DNA of 64,000 bases, taken from the NCBI RefSeq assembly GCF_020085105.1, contig NC_058046.1, positions 28,676,175-28,740,174 of the forward strand, read 5' to 3'. The number at the start of each line of letters is the position of its first letter. Positions within the stretch are counted from its first letter, which is position 1. The stretch is from Siniperca chuatsi. Its lineage: Eukaryota; Chordata; Actinopteri; Centrarchiformes; Sinipercidae. Positions 1 through 11,622 of this stretch are shown here, piece by piece. Below the pieces are notes generated by a model, which saw only the letters and a list, made by a program, of their open reading frames with translations, was not told the origin of the DNA and searched no databases. Both the position numbers and the translations under genes were made by a program.

Positions 1-3000
1 CGGTAACATCTCAAGTCTCTCAAGAGTTCCTGTGGTCCAGTGCTTTTTACAGCCTGTTCCGCTGCCCCCAAATGGCCAAAAAATATTTCATTAATGTTGC
101 TTTAAGTCCCCTGTACTGATCCATTTGTCACTGGTGCATTGAGCAGGTAATCAGGAGCTAAGGCTTTTAGACAGCTAACCATCTATTCAAGGACACCTGT
201 TGTATACTGGGTGATCTTCAACATGAAACCCATTACTCATACAAGTAATCATCCACGTGTGCACCACAGATAACAAATTACATTTTGCATACAGGAGTGA
301 GTCCTTCACCAAATGGCACCAGATGTGAGTTGTTTTAACTGGACACATACATCACCACAAAAAACAAGAATGAGCTTTTATGCACTCATTCTGCCTCCTG
401 TTAACAGTCAATAAAAGCTAAAGATGCTTCAATGCGACATCTGTCTCGCTGATATCTACACTTCAGTGTCTTCTAATGGCATTGTGCTCTCTGCACACAT
501 CTTTAGGTGCAAAAAATGTTCTCGATGTTTTTTTTTTAATGATCCAAGCACATTTGGTGGTCTGCACCAAATGCGCTTGTTAAAAGCTTCAAGAAAGCCA
601 CTCACATTATAGAAAATATGATTCTAAGAGACAGTAACAGAAACAACTGCTGAGAGGTTTTTAAACGTTTTGCCAGTTTAGAGAGTGTCTCAAAATTGCA
701 AAGATTCTAGGAGACTAATTAGCTATTCTGAATTAGCTATATCAGCTAATTAGGTTTTGAAAATCAGGAAACCATTTCCACATTTAGCCAAATATTGTTA
801 TATTGAGTCAAGCTCTAAACATGTACCTATGAAATACCAAAGAAGTCAGATCTTGAAATACAGTATGAGAAAAATAAATATTAAGAAGAATGATATTGTG
901 CTTTTTACAGCAGCAGTCATCAAGTGAGTGATAGTGTTGCATGAAAACTACGATAACAAAACTTCATTATGATTGTGTTGAATTAATTAGCTTTGCCACC
1001 TCAACACGGGCCAACAGCTGGAGTGTGAAATAGACACGAACACATCTTAGTTCCCATTTCATTTAATCACAGTTTTTTTTTTCTTCTGTGCACAGCGTAT
1101 CCGCATCTTCCCCCCCAAAACACACATACAGTATCTCTTGGTTTTTAAACTAGACATGATTTGAAGTATAGAAGGACGCACAAGGACACTTTGGGTCTAG
1201 AGTCTTTTCCAGAAAAGTGTTTGAAGTGGGGGGTCTTCGTTAGCTAGAGGCTGCATGTTCAGTGGAAGCTGCAGAAAGAGGCGGGTTTCTCAGAACTTAT
1301 GTAAGTCTCCCAGATGGCACTGACTGCATTTGATTGATGACAGAGAGGGAAGATTCTGGAAACAAAGTGGACAAGGGGTTTTATGACTGGAGAATGGTGT
1401 CTTTATGTGTTAGCACAGTGAAGAGAACATATATCACTGACACTGAAATGTTATGTATATTTTTAAGATTTAGATGTCTTTCTCAAGCTCTTCACAAGGT
1501 TATCTAGAGGACTGCATAATCATGTAATTATTCTACCGAAAACCGAAGTATATGCATATTCATACACAACGTCAACAGACGTTCTGACTCCAGACCTAAC
1601 TTCACTCCCTTCAAAAAAGGCAACTTCACGCCCTTTCTGGTAAAACACCGTTCACCAAACCGTAAAAGCAGGAACTCCTTGTAACACCCCTTCAGCTTTT
1701 TTTTTCCATCACACTCTCTCATTCGTCTCACGTTGTTTATTTTTCAACTAGTTCTGAGGGTAATGGAAATAGGCAAGAGAGCCAATTGTAGACGATCCCA
1801 ATGAAATTACCCCTGCAGAACAAGAAACCGCATCGGCTCCCTAGCCAACCAGGCCTCGGTATTGATAGCCCCCAGATGAAACTGCTTCCCAATTAAACTC
1901 ACTTGTGTTAAAAAAACAAAATGTGAGCTAATACTGTCCCTTTTGGCAGCTCCACACAGGCCAGAGGGAGGCAAATGACAATTTCACTTTGTTTTTTTCT
2001 TTTCTTGTCTTTTTTTTCCCCTGTTCGTTTTAATGAAAGGCTTGGTGAGATAATAGGCTTTTTGGCATCTGTGGCAAACAGTAAGCATGACTCCGAGAAG
2101 CGATTTCCAGGGGAAGGAAACAAAGAACGCCTTAAACAAAATGTGTAATGTGCATTAATGATGCAATTAAAGTTGCAACAATTGTATGAAATTTGCCCTT
2201 TTATAAATGCAGTTTGGAATGTACTTTATGTTTCCAGCCATTTTTCTATTAAATGATGGAGTGATGACCTTTTGCTCCACCTCCTTTACAGAGAAAAAAT
2301 GCCTACCAGATCTTATCTTGTGTTTCTATAAATGTAAAGTTGTTTTTCACTGCTACATCCACATGGCTGATGACAAAAGATGAAAACAAACAAATCATAT
2401 TTCATTTTGCTGTGATAATGTAATACAGGCACAAATGTTGTGTATTTCCAAACAACTTATTGCAATCAGCCGTCCTCACTGATGTGTGCTCAGAAATGCT
2501 AGTGAGAAATGAGTCAAATTAGTAAATTTTGTTTGTTTAGTCATGAATCTTAGCAGCAATGTAACAGCACTGATGAATGCACAAAGTTAAAACAAATATC
2601 AAACGTAAAACTGTCTCAGCCACAAATGTGAGAGTAAGGAATAATTAAAGTGATTTTTTTCTAGAGCAATTTAAAGCCTTGTAGTTATAATACACCCAAA
2701 TATATTGCCATACTGGCAGGATCCAATGAAAGGCTGCCAGATCCATTAACAAAAGCAAACATTAACAATTGTTTTTTTTTATTATTTAACCAATCTGTGA
2801 TCTCCTCTGAGTAGAGGAGGTCTCCGGTAGCATGAGTTTAAAATGACTCTTTCTAAAATTAACAGACTGTCAGCAAAATTAGCCTGTAGCACATCTGCCA
2901 GAAACGTATACACACATATTTCAACACCAGAAATCCATCCATGTATGTATGTAACAGACATGCTGCAAAAAAAAAAAGCACTTTAAAAAGCGATGGAGCT

Positions 3001-6000
3001 GACTGTATGCTAGCGGACAGCTCTTCGCCCTGGGGTGTGTGTGTCTACTGGGGGTGACTGAGGTCTCCAACAGGTTTCCTAGACTCTCACAGACAGGCCA
3101 AGAGGTAAACAGAATCCTGGAGAGTTGCCCATGGCATCAAATACACGAGTGGACTTGCGAGCGCCTGCTTCAGTGCTCGGTGGGCATGAAACTGAATCGA
3201 GCAGTGGTGACGCACGGTATCATCACGCATCTGTGTTGTATTTTTTTCTAAGTGTCGTCTGCAGTGCCTCCATGATCTTGTAACTGTGAATGAGTTCCAC
3301 TTTGACAATGTGCCAGCTATGCAGGGCACTCCTCTGCAGACTAGTGTTTTGCAGCAAATGCACACTTAAAGGGGAGAGAGTCAGAATTGTCCCAGAGTGC
3401 TAATTAGCCCTACTTCTGAGGCTTTGATAGGGTTGTTGATAGATACAAATGACTCAACACTTACTTCACCAGGTGCTGAGGCGTCTGGCTTTCAGAACTC
3501 ATTTTCTCTATTCTGTTTTGGAACAAATATTCCCCATCTACTGGCATTTCAACACACTCTCTGTCTCTTCCACTTGCTCACACTTTCAACCACTCAGCGA
3601 TGGAGGACAGCAATACGAGTCAGCAGCAGGTGTCAGAGCACAATTCAACTATGAAGGTTAACAAGCCTCATTCTTAAGCCAAAAAATGAAGACAGCAGTC
3701 TTTTTATTGCCAGGCAACTAGCAAAGACTGGGAAGTCACTGCACCCGACGAAGAAATAGTTCCGTCCCGTAACTCCCCGTAAAACCACAACATTTTACAT
3801 TTCTGTTTGAACAAATGAGATGCAACATGGTATAAATAGTGAGCTTTAGAGGTAATTGTAGGGAGATGTTTTTTTTTTTATTTGGACAGAGCCAGGCTCA
3901 CTGTTTCCCCACCTGCTGGCTCTAGCTTCATATTTAGCATACAGTCATGAACGTGGCATTGATCTTCTCATCTAACTCTTGGCACGAAAGGAAATAAGTA
4001 TATTTCCCAAATTGTCGAACTTTGTCGAAAAGCTAAGAAGTTTCAGACAGAGTGTAAAGAGAAGAGGGTTGTCTTCAGCACAGTCAGAAGAGAAAAGGAC
4101 TCAGTATTTTGAGTGTGCCTCGTCTGCACCTCGTTGTTAGCTAACTCAATCGTCTATATTAGGAGACATGAAGGAACGTAAAAGTCTCTTTTCTCTTAAT
4201 ACTCAGGACTCTTAACAAATAAAACTCTTTACAAGTCAGTAATATTAAAATTATTTGGCAATCGTGCTCCTAACCATCAGCTGCTTGTACTTTAATCTAT
4301 GTGAAAACTTGTTCTATCCGAAATTATTTTTGTAAGCATCAGTTCATTCCCTAACGAAAAGCCCCTACCAAACACTGGCAGATTTTAAAAAATGTTTAAA
4401 ATTAGGCCTCACTGAGAGATATAAATTCAGTCAATCTTTTACTTCATGCTCCATTTCGCCTTTCAAATATCAGTAGCTTATCTAATTTCTTTGGTCTTTC
4501 ATGTCTATCCAGTTTTAATAGCCAGAGGACCCCTCTATAAATGAACAACCGCCTTATTAATAAAACAACTGTGCTACTCCAGTGCATAGGAACTGACACT
4601 CTCTCTCTTTAGCTTCTTTGAAAGAACGTAAATAGGCCAGGGGGTTTATGGATTTCTGAACTTGTAATTTTTTAGGATTTCATTCTGATTAACAATCTCA
4701 TCATTATCATTATTATACATCAGCACTTAGGCTTTGTGGCATTTTACTGGATCTTGCACTGGAATATTGCTATGGCCATGTCATTAATTACTGTATCCCC
4801 AGACGTGATCATATAAAAATAGCAGCAAATGACCATTCGCTAAACCCCTCCGCCCCAACAAAAGCTATTGTTCAATCATCGCTTAGCCACCATAACTAGG
4901 AACGCCAGGTTTGTAAGCTAAGCAGACAGACAGGGTTATGTTAGAAAGAAATAACAGTCTGACCTTACATGTTCCTTATCATATTTATAATACTAGGACT
5001 AGCTTTGGCATTCATGTCTTCTACATTGTTATCAACTGACTTTTTGCCTGTGACCTGTTAGCTTTAGCCTCTGTCTTTTAGCATATCTGAATGTAGCCAT
5101 CAAGTGCATATTTAAAATTTAAGACCCATTTTACGGGGTTCTCGTTGTAAAACAGGTCAGCTGGAAACATTAAAAAGTCAGCTGTAGACAACTTTTTTTA
5201 ACCAAGTCATAAAGCTAGCATTAGCATAGTTAGCTGGCTACTTGGGTAGTTGGCAGCTGACAAATTCTGCCAGCAACAGCTGTCATTTCAGCCAGAAAAA
5301 ATTGAAATCAGCTAAAGAATGTAAAGCCTACTTTTGTCTACTTCTGTCTGAAATCAACATTGACACAACATTGTTTAAAAGAAGGATTTTGAGTGGTAAA
5401 TCTGCCACCATTAATACTGTAAACTGCCTACGTGCAGTGCAAGAATGGTAAATTCTATAAAGATCAAATATCAGTGCTTATACACTCCAACCAACAGTGT
5501 AGACCTTTCAATTCTGGATACAGTTTTATGTAGAAACTACACAGACTGAATAATAAGGTGTCCTTTGCACTGAGTCTGTGGTGGCAGCAAAGAGACATCT
5601 ATGCAAATCAATGACGTCTGTGAGAAGTGAAGAGGTGACAAGCCAGAAAATGTTACTCTCCCTGAATGCCAGCAAATAGGTCACCAAACCACAAACTACA
5701 ACAAGGAGGAGAGGAAGTAGGATGATGTGATTCACAGGGCAGACAAAGCATAAAACATGGGACAGACTGACAGCCACTGCTGAGCCAAGTCATGGCTATA
5801 GAGATTCTAATTATACCACTCTAGACAGATTCAAGACACTTCACAATATGGCTAGTTAACGTTGTATGTGTTGTGGCTAAGTGAGTCATATGACAGCTTT
5901 TAGTGAATTTTTTCCTTTTAGGTTTTGCCTAATTTTCTCTTTTGGTGGCTGCTGAGAATGAGGCAGAGAGAAAGAGAAATAGAGCAGCAGAGAAGAAGAA

Positions 6001-6517
6001 GAAGAAACCACAGAAAGACAGAGACGACAAGAGTGAGGAAGAAGGAAAAAAAGATTGCACGAGTATACATTTTAGACAGGAGGGAAAATGCATAAAGCAG
6101 AGCAGAAATGTGCGGTTTCACTGCCAGCCTAAAAATAGAGAAGAGGCAGGAGCACTTCCAGACCTGACAGTGTTCAGAGTTTTGTTTCTTTAGCTGTTAA
6201 GAAACAGAGAAAGAGGGACAGTGAGAGAGTAGAAGCCTGTGTATGTGACTCCCTTACGCTCAACCAGGGATATTGGGATGTCTGCCACCAGCATGTTAGA
6301 AGGATAGCAGCTTGGAGAGAAAGAGAGGCACATGAATGAACAATGCAACTGACATCACTCCTTCTGTGCTGCATTCTGCCCCAATCTCTGCCTGTTACAT
6401 AACTCTATATTGCATCCAACGTCCCTTGAGTGCAAATAAACCAACATGGCATACTTGGATTCAGTAACAATTCCTTATTTTTTCCATTTAGTTTTTTCAC
6501 AGAAATAGTGCTCAATA
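1..6517. other. gene-free stretch, left flank
   Basis: I see no exon, RNA gene or confident mobile element here apart from the dispersed repeat at 3426-3591. All open frames are short (under 100 codons), unrelated to any family I recognise, and lack coding character. The DNA is AT-rich with short homopolymers and a purine-rich run near 5955-6060. Several short AT-rich stretches contain TAATTA or CAATTA cores, as around 970-1000 and 1880-1910, which could be homeodomain-type sites in conserved noncoding DNA. Single-sequence reading cannot show that. In human, NF2 is followed by CABP7, and I found no cabp7 exon here. Confidence 0.5.
3426..3591. repeat. dispersed repeat, copy A
   Basis: This segment aligns by eye, in the same orientation, with 31641-31803. 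Shared anchors in order are GGGTT-TTGAT, a TGACTCAA-TTACTT block, GTGCTGA, a GGCTTT(C/T)AGAACTCA block and a CACACTT-TTCAAC end. The first 80 bp are roughly three-quarters identical and the rest is looser. I do not recognise the family and see no terminal inverted repeats or poly-A tail. It could be a pair of decayed SINE or MITE copies, or an old segmental duplication. Confidence 0.45.
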
Positions 6518-6773
6518 TTAAAGGATAAGGCTGGCAATATTTTATATTTCTCTAATTGTCAACAAATCCCATGAAAAACTCTGTGGCTCTCAGCCCCAAG
6601 CTCATTAATTCTTTCTGAAGAGATTAAATTTTAATAATAAGCTTTTAAGAATAAGCTATATGAGGCTTTGGCTACACAGGCAATAGTTGTTAGGATCAAT
6701 TAATTGTTGGCTTTGGTCTTTTCATGGGATTTGTTGACAATAAGAAATATATAGAATATGACTTGTCCTTTAA
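6518..6773. mobile_element. TTAA-flanked MITE with long terminal inverted repeats
   Basis: The first ~57 bp (6518-6577) and the last ~55 bp (6719-6773) are near-perfect reverse complements: the left arm ends ACAAATCCCATGAAAA and the right arm begins TTTTCATGGGATTTGT. Both outer ends read TTAAAGGA when oriented inward, so TTAA sits at each edge (6518-6521 and 6770-6773). A short element with long TIRs, no ORF and TTAA at the boundaries fits a non-autonomous piggyBac-type MITE. The TTAA could instead simply be part of the TIR. The 140-bp interior is AT-rich and noncoding. Confidence 0.7.
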
Positions 6774-7125
6774 GTGTGTAGGATTTAGTGGCATCTAGCG
6801 GTGAAATTGCAGTTTGCAACCGTTTGAATACCGCTCGCATCCCCCTCCCCTCCCAAGCATGTAGGAGAAACTGCTGTGGCCGCGAAAAACGCAAATGGCC
6901 CTATCTAGAGCCAGTGTTTGGTTTGACCATTCTGGGCTACTGTAGAAACATGGCGGTGCAACATGGCAGCCTCCATGGAAGGGGACCCGCTCCCTCTGTA
7001 GATAAAAACGGCTGATTCTAAAGTAATAAAAACAAAACTGTTATTATTTTCAGGTGATTATACACATTAAACATAATGCTGACATAGTGCCACCTTATAA
7101 AGTCGATAAGGAGAACTTACTTACT
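6774..7125 (+). repeat. interspersed repeat of percomorph type (GGATTTAGTGGCATCTAG head)
   Basis: It begins TGTGTAGGATTTAGTGGCAT and includes GGTTTGACCATTCTGGGCTA, ACATGGCGGTGCAACATGG and GACCCGCTCCCTCTGTAGAT. I recognise this as a short high-copy noncoding repeat common in perch-like fishes, usually ending in an inverted copy of the head. No inverted end is evident here, so the copy looks 3'-truncated or decayed after about 7060. It abuts the TTAA MITE directly. The recognition is from memory; a RepeatMasker run would settle the family and ends. Confidence 0.55.
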
Positions 7126-8159
7126 TACATATTTTATGCCTATATGCCAAGCCTACAATTTCAATTATTATCGGGGTGTGGATTTGCACTGTAGGTTGAA
7201 GTTCAGCCAAATTCTGGCGATCCAACTGATCCCCTTACTGTTGCTGCATTTTTTCACACTGGTAGTCTATGTCGGATTTGCACCACACCTGTTCCGAAAA
7301 TGCTGTAATTCTGAATGTAGCCACAGCCCATAATCATTTTATTTATTTCTTTTATTTTTTGAACCATTCGTTTTTTGAATCTCACATGGAGTCAGATCAG
7401 ATCACAGTCAACCCAGCCACCCCCATATCGTGCCCATTGGAAAAAAGAAAACCCTACATCTGGTTGAGAAAAAAACATTAGAAATAGAAGTGAACATGAA
7501 GCTAACACAGCCACTATGATACATAGCTAGTAACTACTTTTAAATTAATTTGACTCTCAAAATTACTAATTGCCATAATGGCTTAAAAACTAGATCATTT
7601 GCCAACAAATTGAATGTGATTTTAGTCATTTTTGAGTTGCAATCGGGGTATTCAGACTGCCAAAAGTGAGCGTGAGCAGCTTTGATTATTACATGTGAGA
7701 ATCCCTATTGCTGGCTCAGATGTAGTTACGCAATTCCACCTGCATGCTCAAATCATCTGTTACACTCACAATTCTGTCCTCACTTGTGCACAAATCGTAT
7801 TCTGCTCATACAAATTAGTGTCTAAACTCTCAAAGGTTGACTTGCAGACCGAGTAGCACTCAAATTTGTTTTGTGCTCTCTCAAATCTTTTTTCGTCAAT
7901 GTATTTCCATAGTAGTGTACAACTGGTTTTTAGAGCGCTTTTTTCGTTGAAAAGAGCTGCCTCCTGTAGCTGGAAATTACCTGAAATGAGAGTGGTAAGA
8001 GTGAATCGTTGAGGGCTGGAAAACCCAGTGTTTGTGTGACCACTTTCACATTACACATAGTCATTTGAACCATTGTTATTATAAAAAATATTGATTATAG
8101 CCACTTTAAGTGATTTTAGTCTTGAGCACAGGTGATTCTTACAACAAAGGAGTGTTGAA

Positions 8160-8245
8160 TCAAGAACTCCCTCACACTATCGATCACTTGTACTCACTTT
8201 ATTAACAATGTTTCGGGCCTCTGACCTTCATCAGCTAAACCCCAT
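8160..8245 (-). repeat. probable retroelement 3' end (minus strand)
   Basis: Read on the minus strand, the segment runs GCTGATGAAGGTCAGAGGCC, then CGAAACATTGTTAATAAAGT, then a GAGTACAAGTGATCGATAG-like end. The GATGAAGG...CGAAACATTGTTAATAAAG arrangement, with an AATAAA-like signal close to the end, resembles the tails of fish non-LTR elements that I have seen before. No coding part of an element is attached. Confidence 0.4.
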
Positions 8246-9954
8246 GAGTCTTGAGCACTCAAAAACAACGCAAAGATAGCAACACATTGGACACCAAAGG
8301 AAAAGAAAACAGGAAACTCTGGGCTTTGGGATCTCTACCAGTAATTTCTTGAAGCTTGTCTTCAAAGTCTTGGTGTGACATTACTACAAGTACAGTCTTG
8401 CCTCAGGAGATTTAATCAATACGGAGGTATCAAGTTGAGAGAAGAGAGATGTGTATGTTGCACCATCATCCCCCAGACACTTCTACGTTGCTGCTGCTGC
8501 TGCACTAGTGTAGAAATCATAAATAGAGCAGCCAATTACAGATCCACCACTGGGCTGCTGCTTCTCTACCTCTTCAATGTTCTGCCATCAGTTGATTGGC
8601 GCTTTTGTTTTAACCTGGAGTTGTTCGGTTCATATACAGCTTAGTAAAAAATAAAAGGCTAAAGTTTAGACATGGAGAAGTACGCAGGGCGCCCGCACAT
8701 ATTTGCAACGTCTTCATGTGCCTTATTGGTCTAGTGGTTTTGTGACTTATTGACCTCTTCTTCCTCTGTGCTGGAAATAATGTGCAAACAAGGGAGGCTC
8801 AAAGTGAGGCCTTTTGCTGGCCTCCAGCAGGAAAACAAAAAAACCCTCATGCAGATCTCTTCTCCCTGAGCACCTCTGATGCAAGATCTACAACACCGCA
8901 GCAGGCAGGTAGGTAGTCGCAGAAGTGGGTCAGTTAAACAGGTCAAGACGGATGAACAAGGGAAACACTTAGTCTTCTCACGATCTAATTAATACCTCCA
9001 AGACCAGAGCTATTTTTTCCCCTATCGGTTAGTATTTGGGTTTAAAACCAGACTGACGCCACCAAACAAGCCACCAGCGGCCCGGCGGTCAGACCATTAG
9101 TCTGAACAACAGAGAAAAGGCTGAGTCCCATCTGTCACGCCACCAGATGAGGAGATTAGAATGGAGGCTATGTAAAGAGAAACTAATTTGGAAATAACAA
9201 GAGAGAAATTGCAAGGTAAAGGTGCACTGAACAGCCCCTCACGGTATGTCCATGCATAATGAGTTTTTGCAATCGAGGAGAAAAAAAACGATTTCATTAA
9301 TGGTCTCGCAAGCCTTAAATATTAACAAATAGTTCGCCCGCTCATTAATAATTCACAGCTGACTGGCCATTAGTCTTGCTGTATAGACAATGCTCTTCGG
9401 CACAGACACCTTTCCTATATCCTCTGGTGTAGAGTGTGAAGAGGGGGATAACAGGGATGATCATGATGACCACTGACTACCACAGCAGACAGAGAGCAGA
9501 AGTAAAAGCAGATAAAATACGAAATAAGTGACGCAGACGAGCAAAGAAAGAGCGCATATCGCTGAAGATTGATCCATATCACAATGAGAGAGACAAGTAA
9601 ATATTCATATTGTAATGTTTGATGGGCTGAGACAATTAAAACAGAGCTCATCGTTATCTCAGGGTCATAAGAAAATGTATTCATAGCCTCTCATCAAGCA
9701 ATGCAGAGACGTACCGAAACAGGCAGGCAGCAGCACTTTTTGAGTCTAACAAGCTGATATTTTGAAAATGGAGATTTTATTTCATTTTTTTCAGCCTAAA
9801 ATACCAAACTCATTTCCATCTTTGCTAACTGCAGGCAACATAATGAACCCAATCATGGCGATTTTCCACAGGTATTTCACTCAGAGACATCTGCATCCTG
9901 GAATGAAAGAAGATACTAATTTGGCTAGAAGGACTGAGAAGGATTTTGTGATTC

Positions 9955-9974
9955 TGTGTGTGTGTGTGTGTGTG
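9955..9974. repeat. TG dinucleotide microsatellite
   Basis: About ten uninterrupted TG units lie in gene-free DNA. Related TG-rich stretches follow to about 10000. Confidence 0.85.
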
Positions 9975-10559
9975 GGTAAGTGTGTGTCTGTCAAGAGTGT
10001 GGGTGCATGAATATGAGCGAAATACACATACGCCAGCAACCTGATGCAGCACGGCGAAGCTTCCAAGTTTTCAAATCCTATACACCCCCTGCCACCACAC
10101 CGAGTCCCCGGGGACTGGGAAAATGTAATCACCCTAAACATATGTGTAAGGTGAGGTGACGCACTATCAAATAAATACCAGCATGAAGAGAAGCAGAAAG
10201 GAGTAATGTCATGAGGATTCGTACAGAATATCTAGTGAATAAAACATAGTCCCACAGGCGCAGGCAGGCTGCTGCACCTCACCCCCACACATCGAGGCAA
10301 GTGGGGGATTTCACCTCTTTGAGGAAGTGTTTCATAATGAAAGAGTCAATGGATCCTCCTGGCAGCACCATCCTGCACAACATGCTGATAAATTACTCAC
10401 AGAGAATGCAGGTACAGTATACACATGCACATTTAGATGACGTTTCAAATTGCTGTCCTTCGTTTCACAAGCCGAAACTCTTATTGAGATTCTTGTGTAG
10501 GCAAAAAGACTCATGGAGTCTGTAGAGCTGCAGAGTATGAATGAAAATCTGTATCATGG

Positions 10560-11622
10560 TGCGAGCAGAACCATCTGCAGCTCAATGCGACAAAGTCAAA
10601 GGAGCTGGTTGTAGATCTACGGAGGGCCAAGGCACCAGTGACCCCGGTTTCCATCCAGGGGGTCAGTGTGGACATTGTGGAGGACTACAAGTACCTGGGA
10701 GTACACTTAGACAACAAACTGGACTGGACCAAGAACACTCAGGCTGTTTACAGGAAGGGCCAGAGCTGCCTCTATTTTCTGAGGAGGCTGAGGTCCTTCA
10801 ACATCTGCCGGACAATGCTGAAGATGTTTTATGAGTCTGTGGTGGCCAGTGCTATCCTGTATGCTGTTGCATGCTGGGGCAGCAGGCTAAAGGTAGCGGA
10901 CACCAACAGACTCACTAAACTGATCCGCAAGGCCAGTGACATTGTGGGGGTGGAGCTGGACTCTCTGGCGGTGGTGTCAGAGAGGAGGATGCTGGCCAAA
11001 CTACACGCCATCTTGGACAGCGTCTCCCACCCGCTCCATGACGTGCTGGTCAAGCAAAGGAGCACCTTCAGCGGAAGACTCAACCAAAAAGCACCTCAGA
11101 GCGCCACAGGAAGTCATTCCTGCCTGTGGCCATCAAACTCTTTAACTCCTCCCTCTAAGGGTTAGTCTGTTTGACCCTAGGTCACTAAACTGGACATTGA
11201 GCATTACATCTCCACCATAATTAATATTAATTGTGCAATATTCTGTGTTCTACTTACGTGCAATATTAGTTTTCCCTTGTTAGTTTTTCTTATCTATTGC
11301 TACTGATACTATATACCTCAATTACTCTTCGACAGTACATGCACCCCCGCTTATTCATATTATTTATTACATAAGGAGTTACATTGTATTAGACTCTATT
11401 TTCATCATCAACCAGTAAACCCACTTGGTACTTGACACTTAGTTTATCTTATACTTATACCGACGTGATACTTAATTTATTTCTAACCTGTTTTATAGTG
11501 TTTATAGTGTATCATATCGTTTTCTAGTACTTTCTCCTGTGTGCACTGACGTAAAGACGAGCTACTGTAACAAAGAGTTTCCCTACGGGGATCAATAAAG
11601 TATTTCTGATTCTGATTCTGAT
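10560..11622 (+). mobile_element. 5'-truncated LINE, CR1/L2/Rex1-like, sense on plus strand
   Basis: The 3' portion of a non-LTR retrotransposon. The coding part (about 10573-11158) carries the C-terminal reverse-transcriptase region, with the YLGVHLD-type motif preceding KLDW and a YFLRRLRSF motif downstream. A noncoding 3' region of about 450 bp follows. It ends GGGATCAATAAAGTATTTCT plus about three short TTCTGA-type tail repeats at 11603-11622, typical of the CR1/L2/Rex1 group, which has microsatellite-like tails rather than poly-A. The 5' end, including the endonuclease domain and the catalytic YADD region, is missing. A second 3' end of the same family lies inverted at 33236-33490. Confidence 0.8.
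10573..11158 (+). pseudogene. reverse transcriptase fragment of the LINE, frameshifted
   Basis: One frame reads from the LQLN motif near 10573 through YKYLGVHLDNKLDW, YFLRRLRSFN, LYAVACWGS and ISL-type motifs to about 11090. These are characteristic of the thumb and C-terminal part of LINE reverse transcriptases of the Jockey/CR1/L2/Rex1 groups. The conserved closing motif (RHRKSFLPVAIKLFNSSL and stop at 11156-11158) lies in a different frame, so an indel between about 11070 and 11102 breaks the reading frame. The catalytic palm is absent because the element is 5'-truncated. It cannot encode an active enzyme. Confidence 0.75.

Larger units (their letters stand above)
7126..10540. other. gene-free stretch
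   Basis: There is no supported exon. The stretch contains the probable retroelement tail at 8160-8245, a short GCT run near 8491, and a TG run at 9955-9974. The remaining open frames are short and compositionally noncoding. Confidence 0.5.

Noticed and set aside
5942-6193. Lys/Glu/Arg-rich open frame
   Set aside because: It lies in a purine-rich simple-sequence tract, which yields such translations by composition alone.
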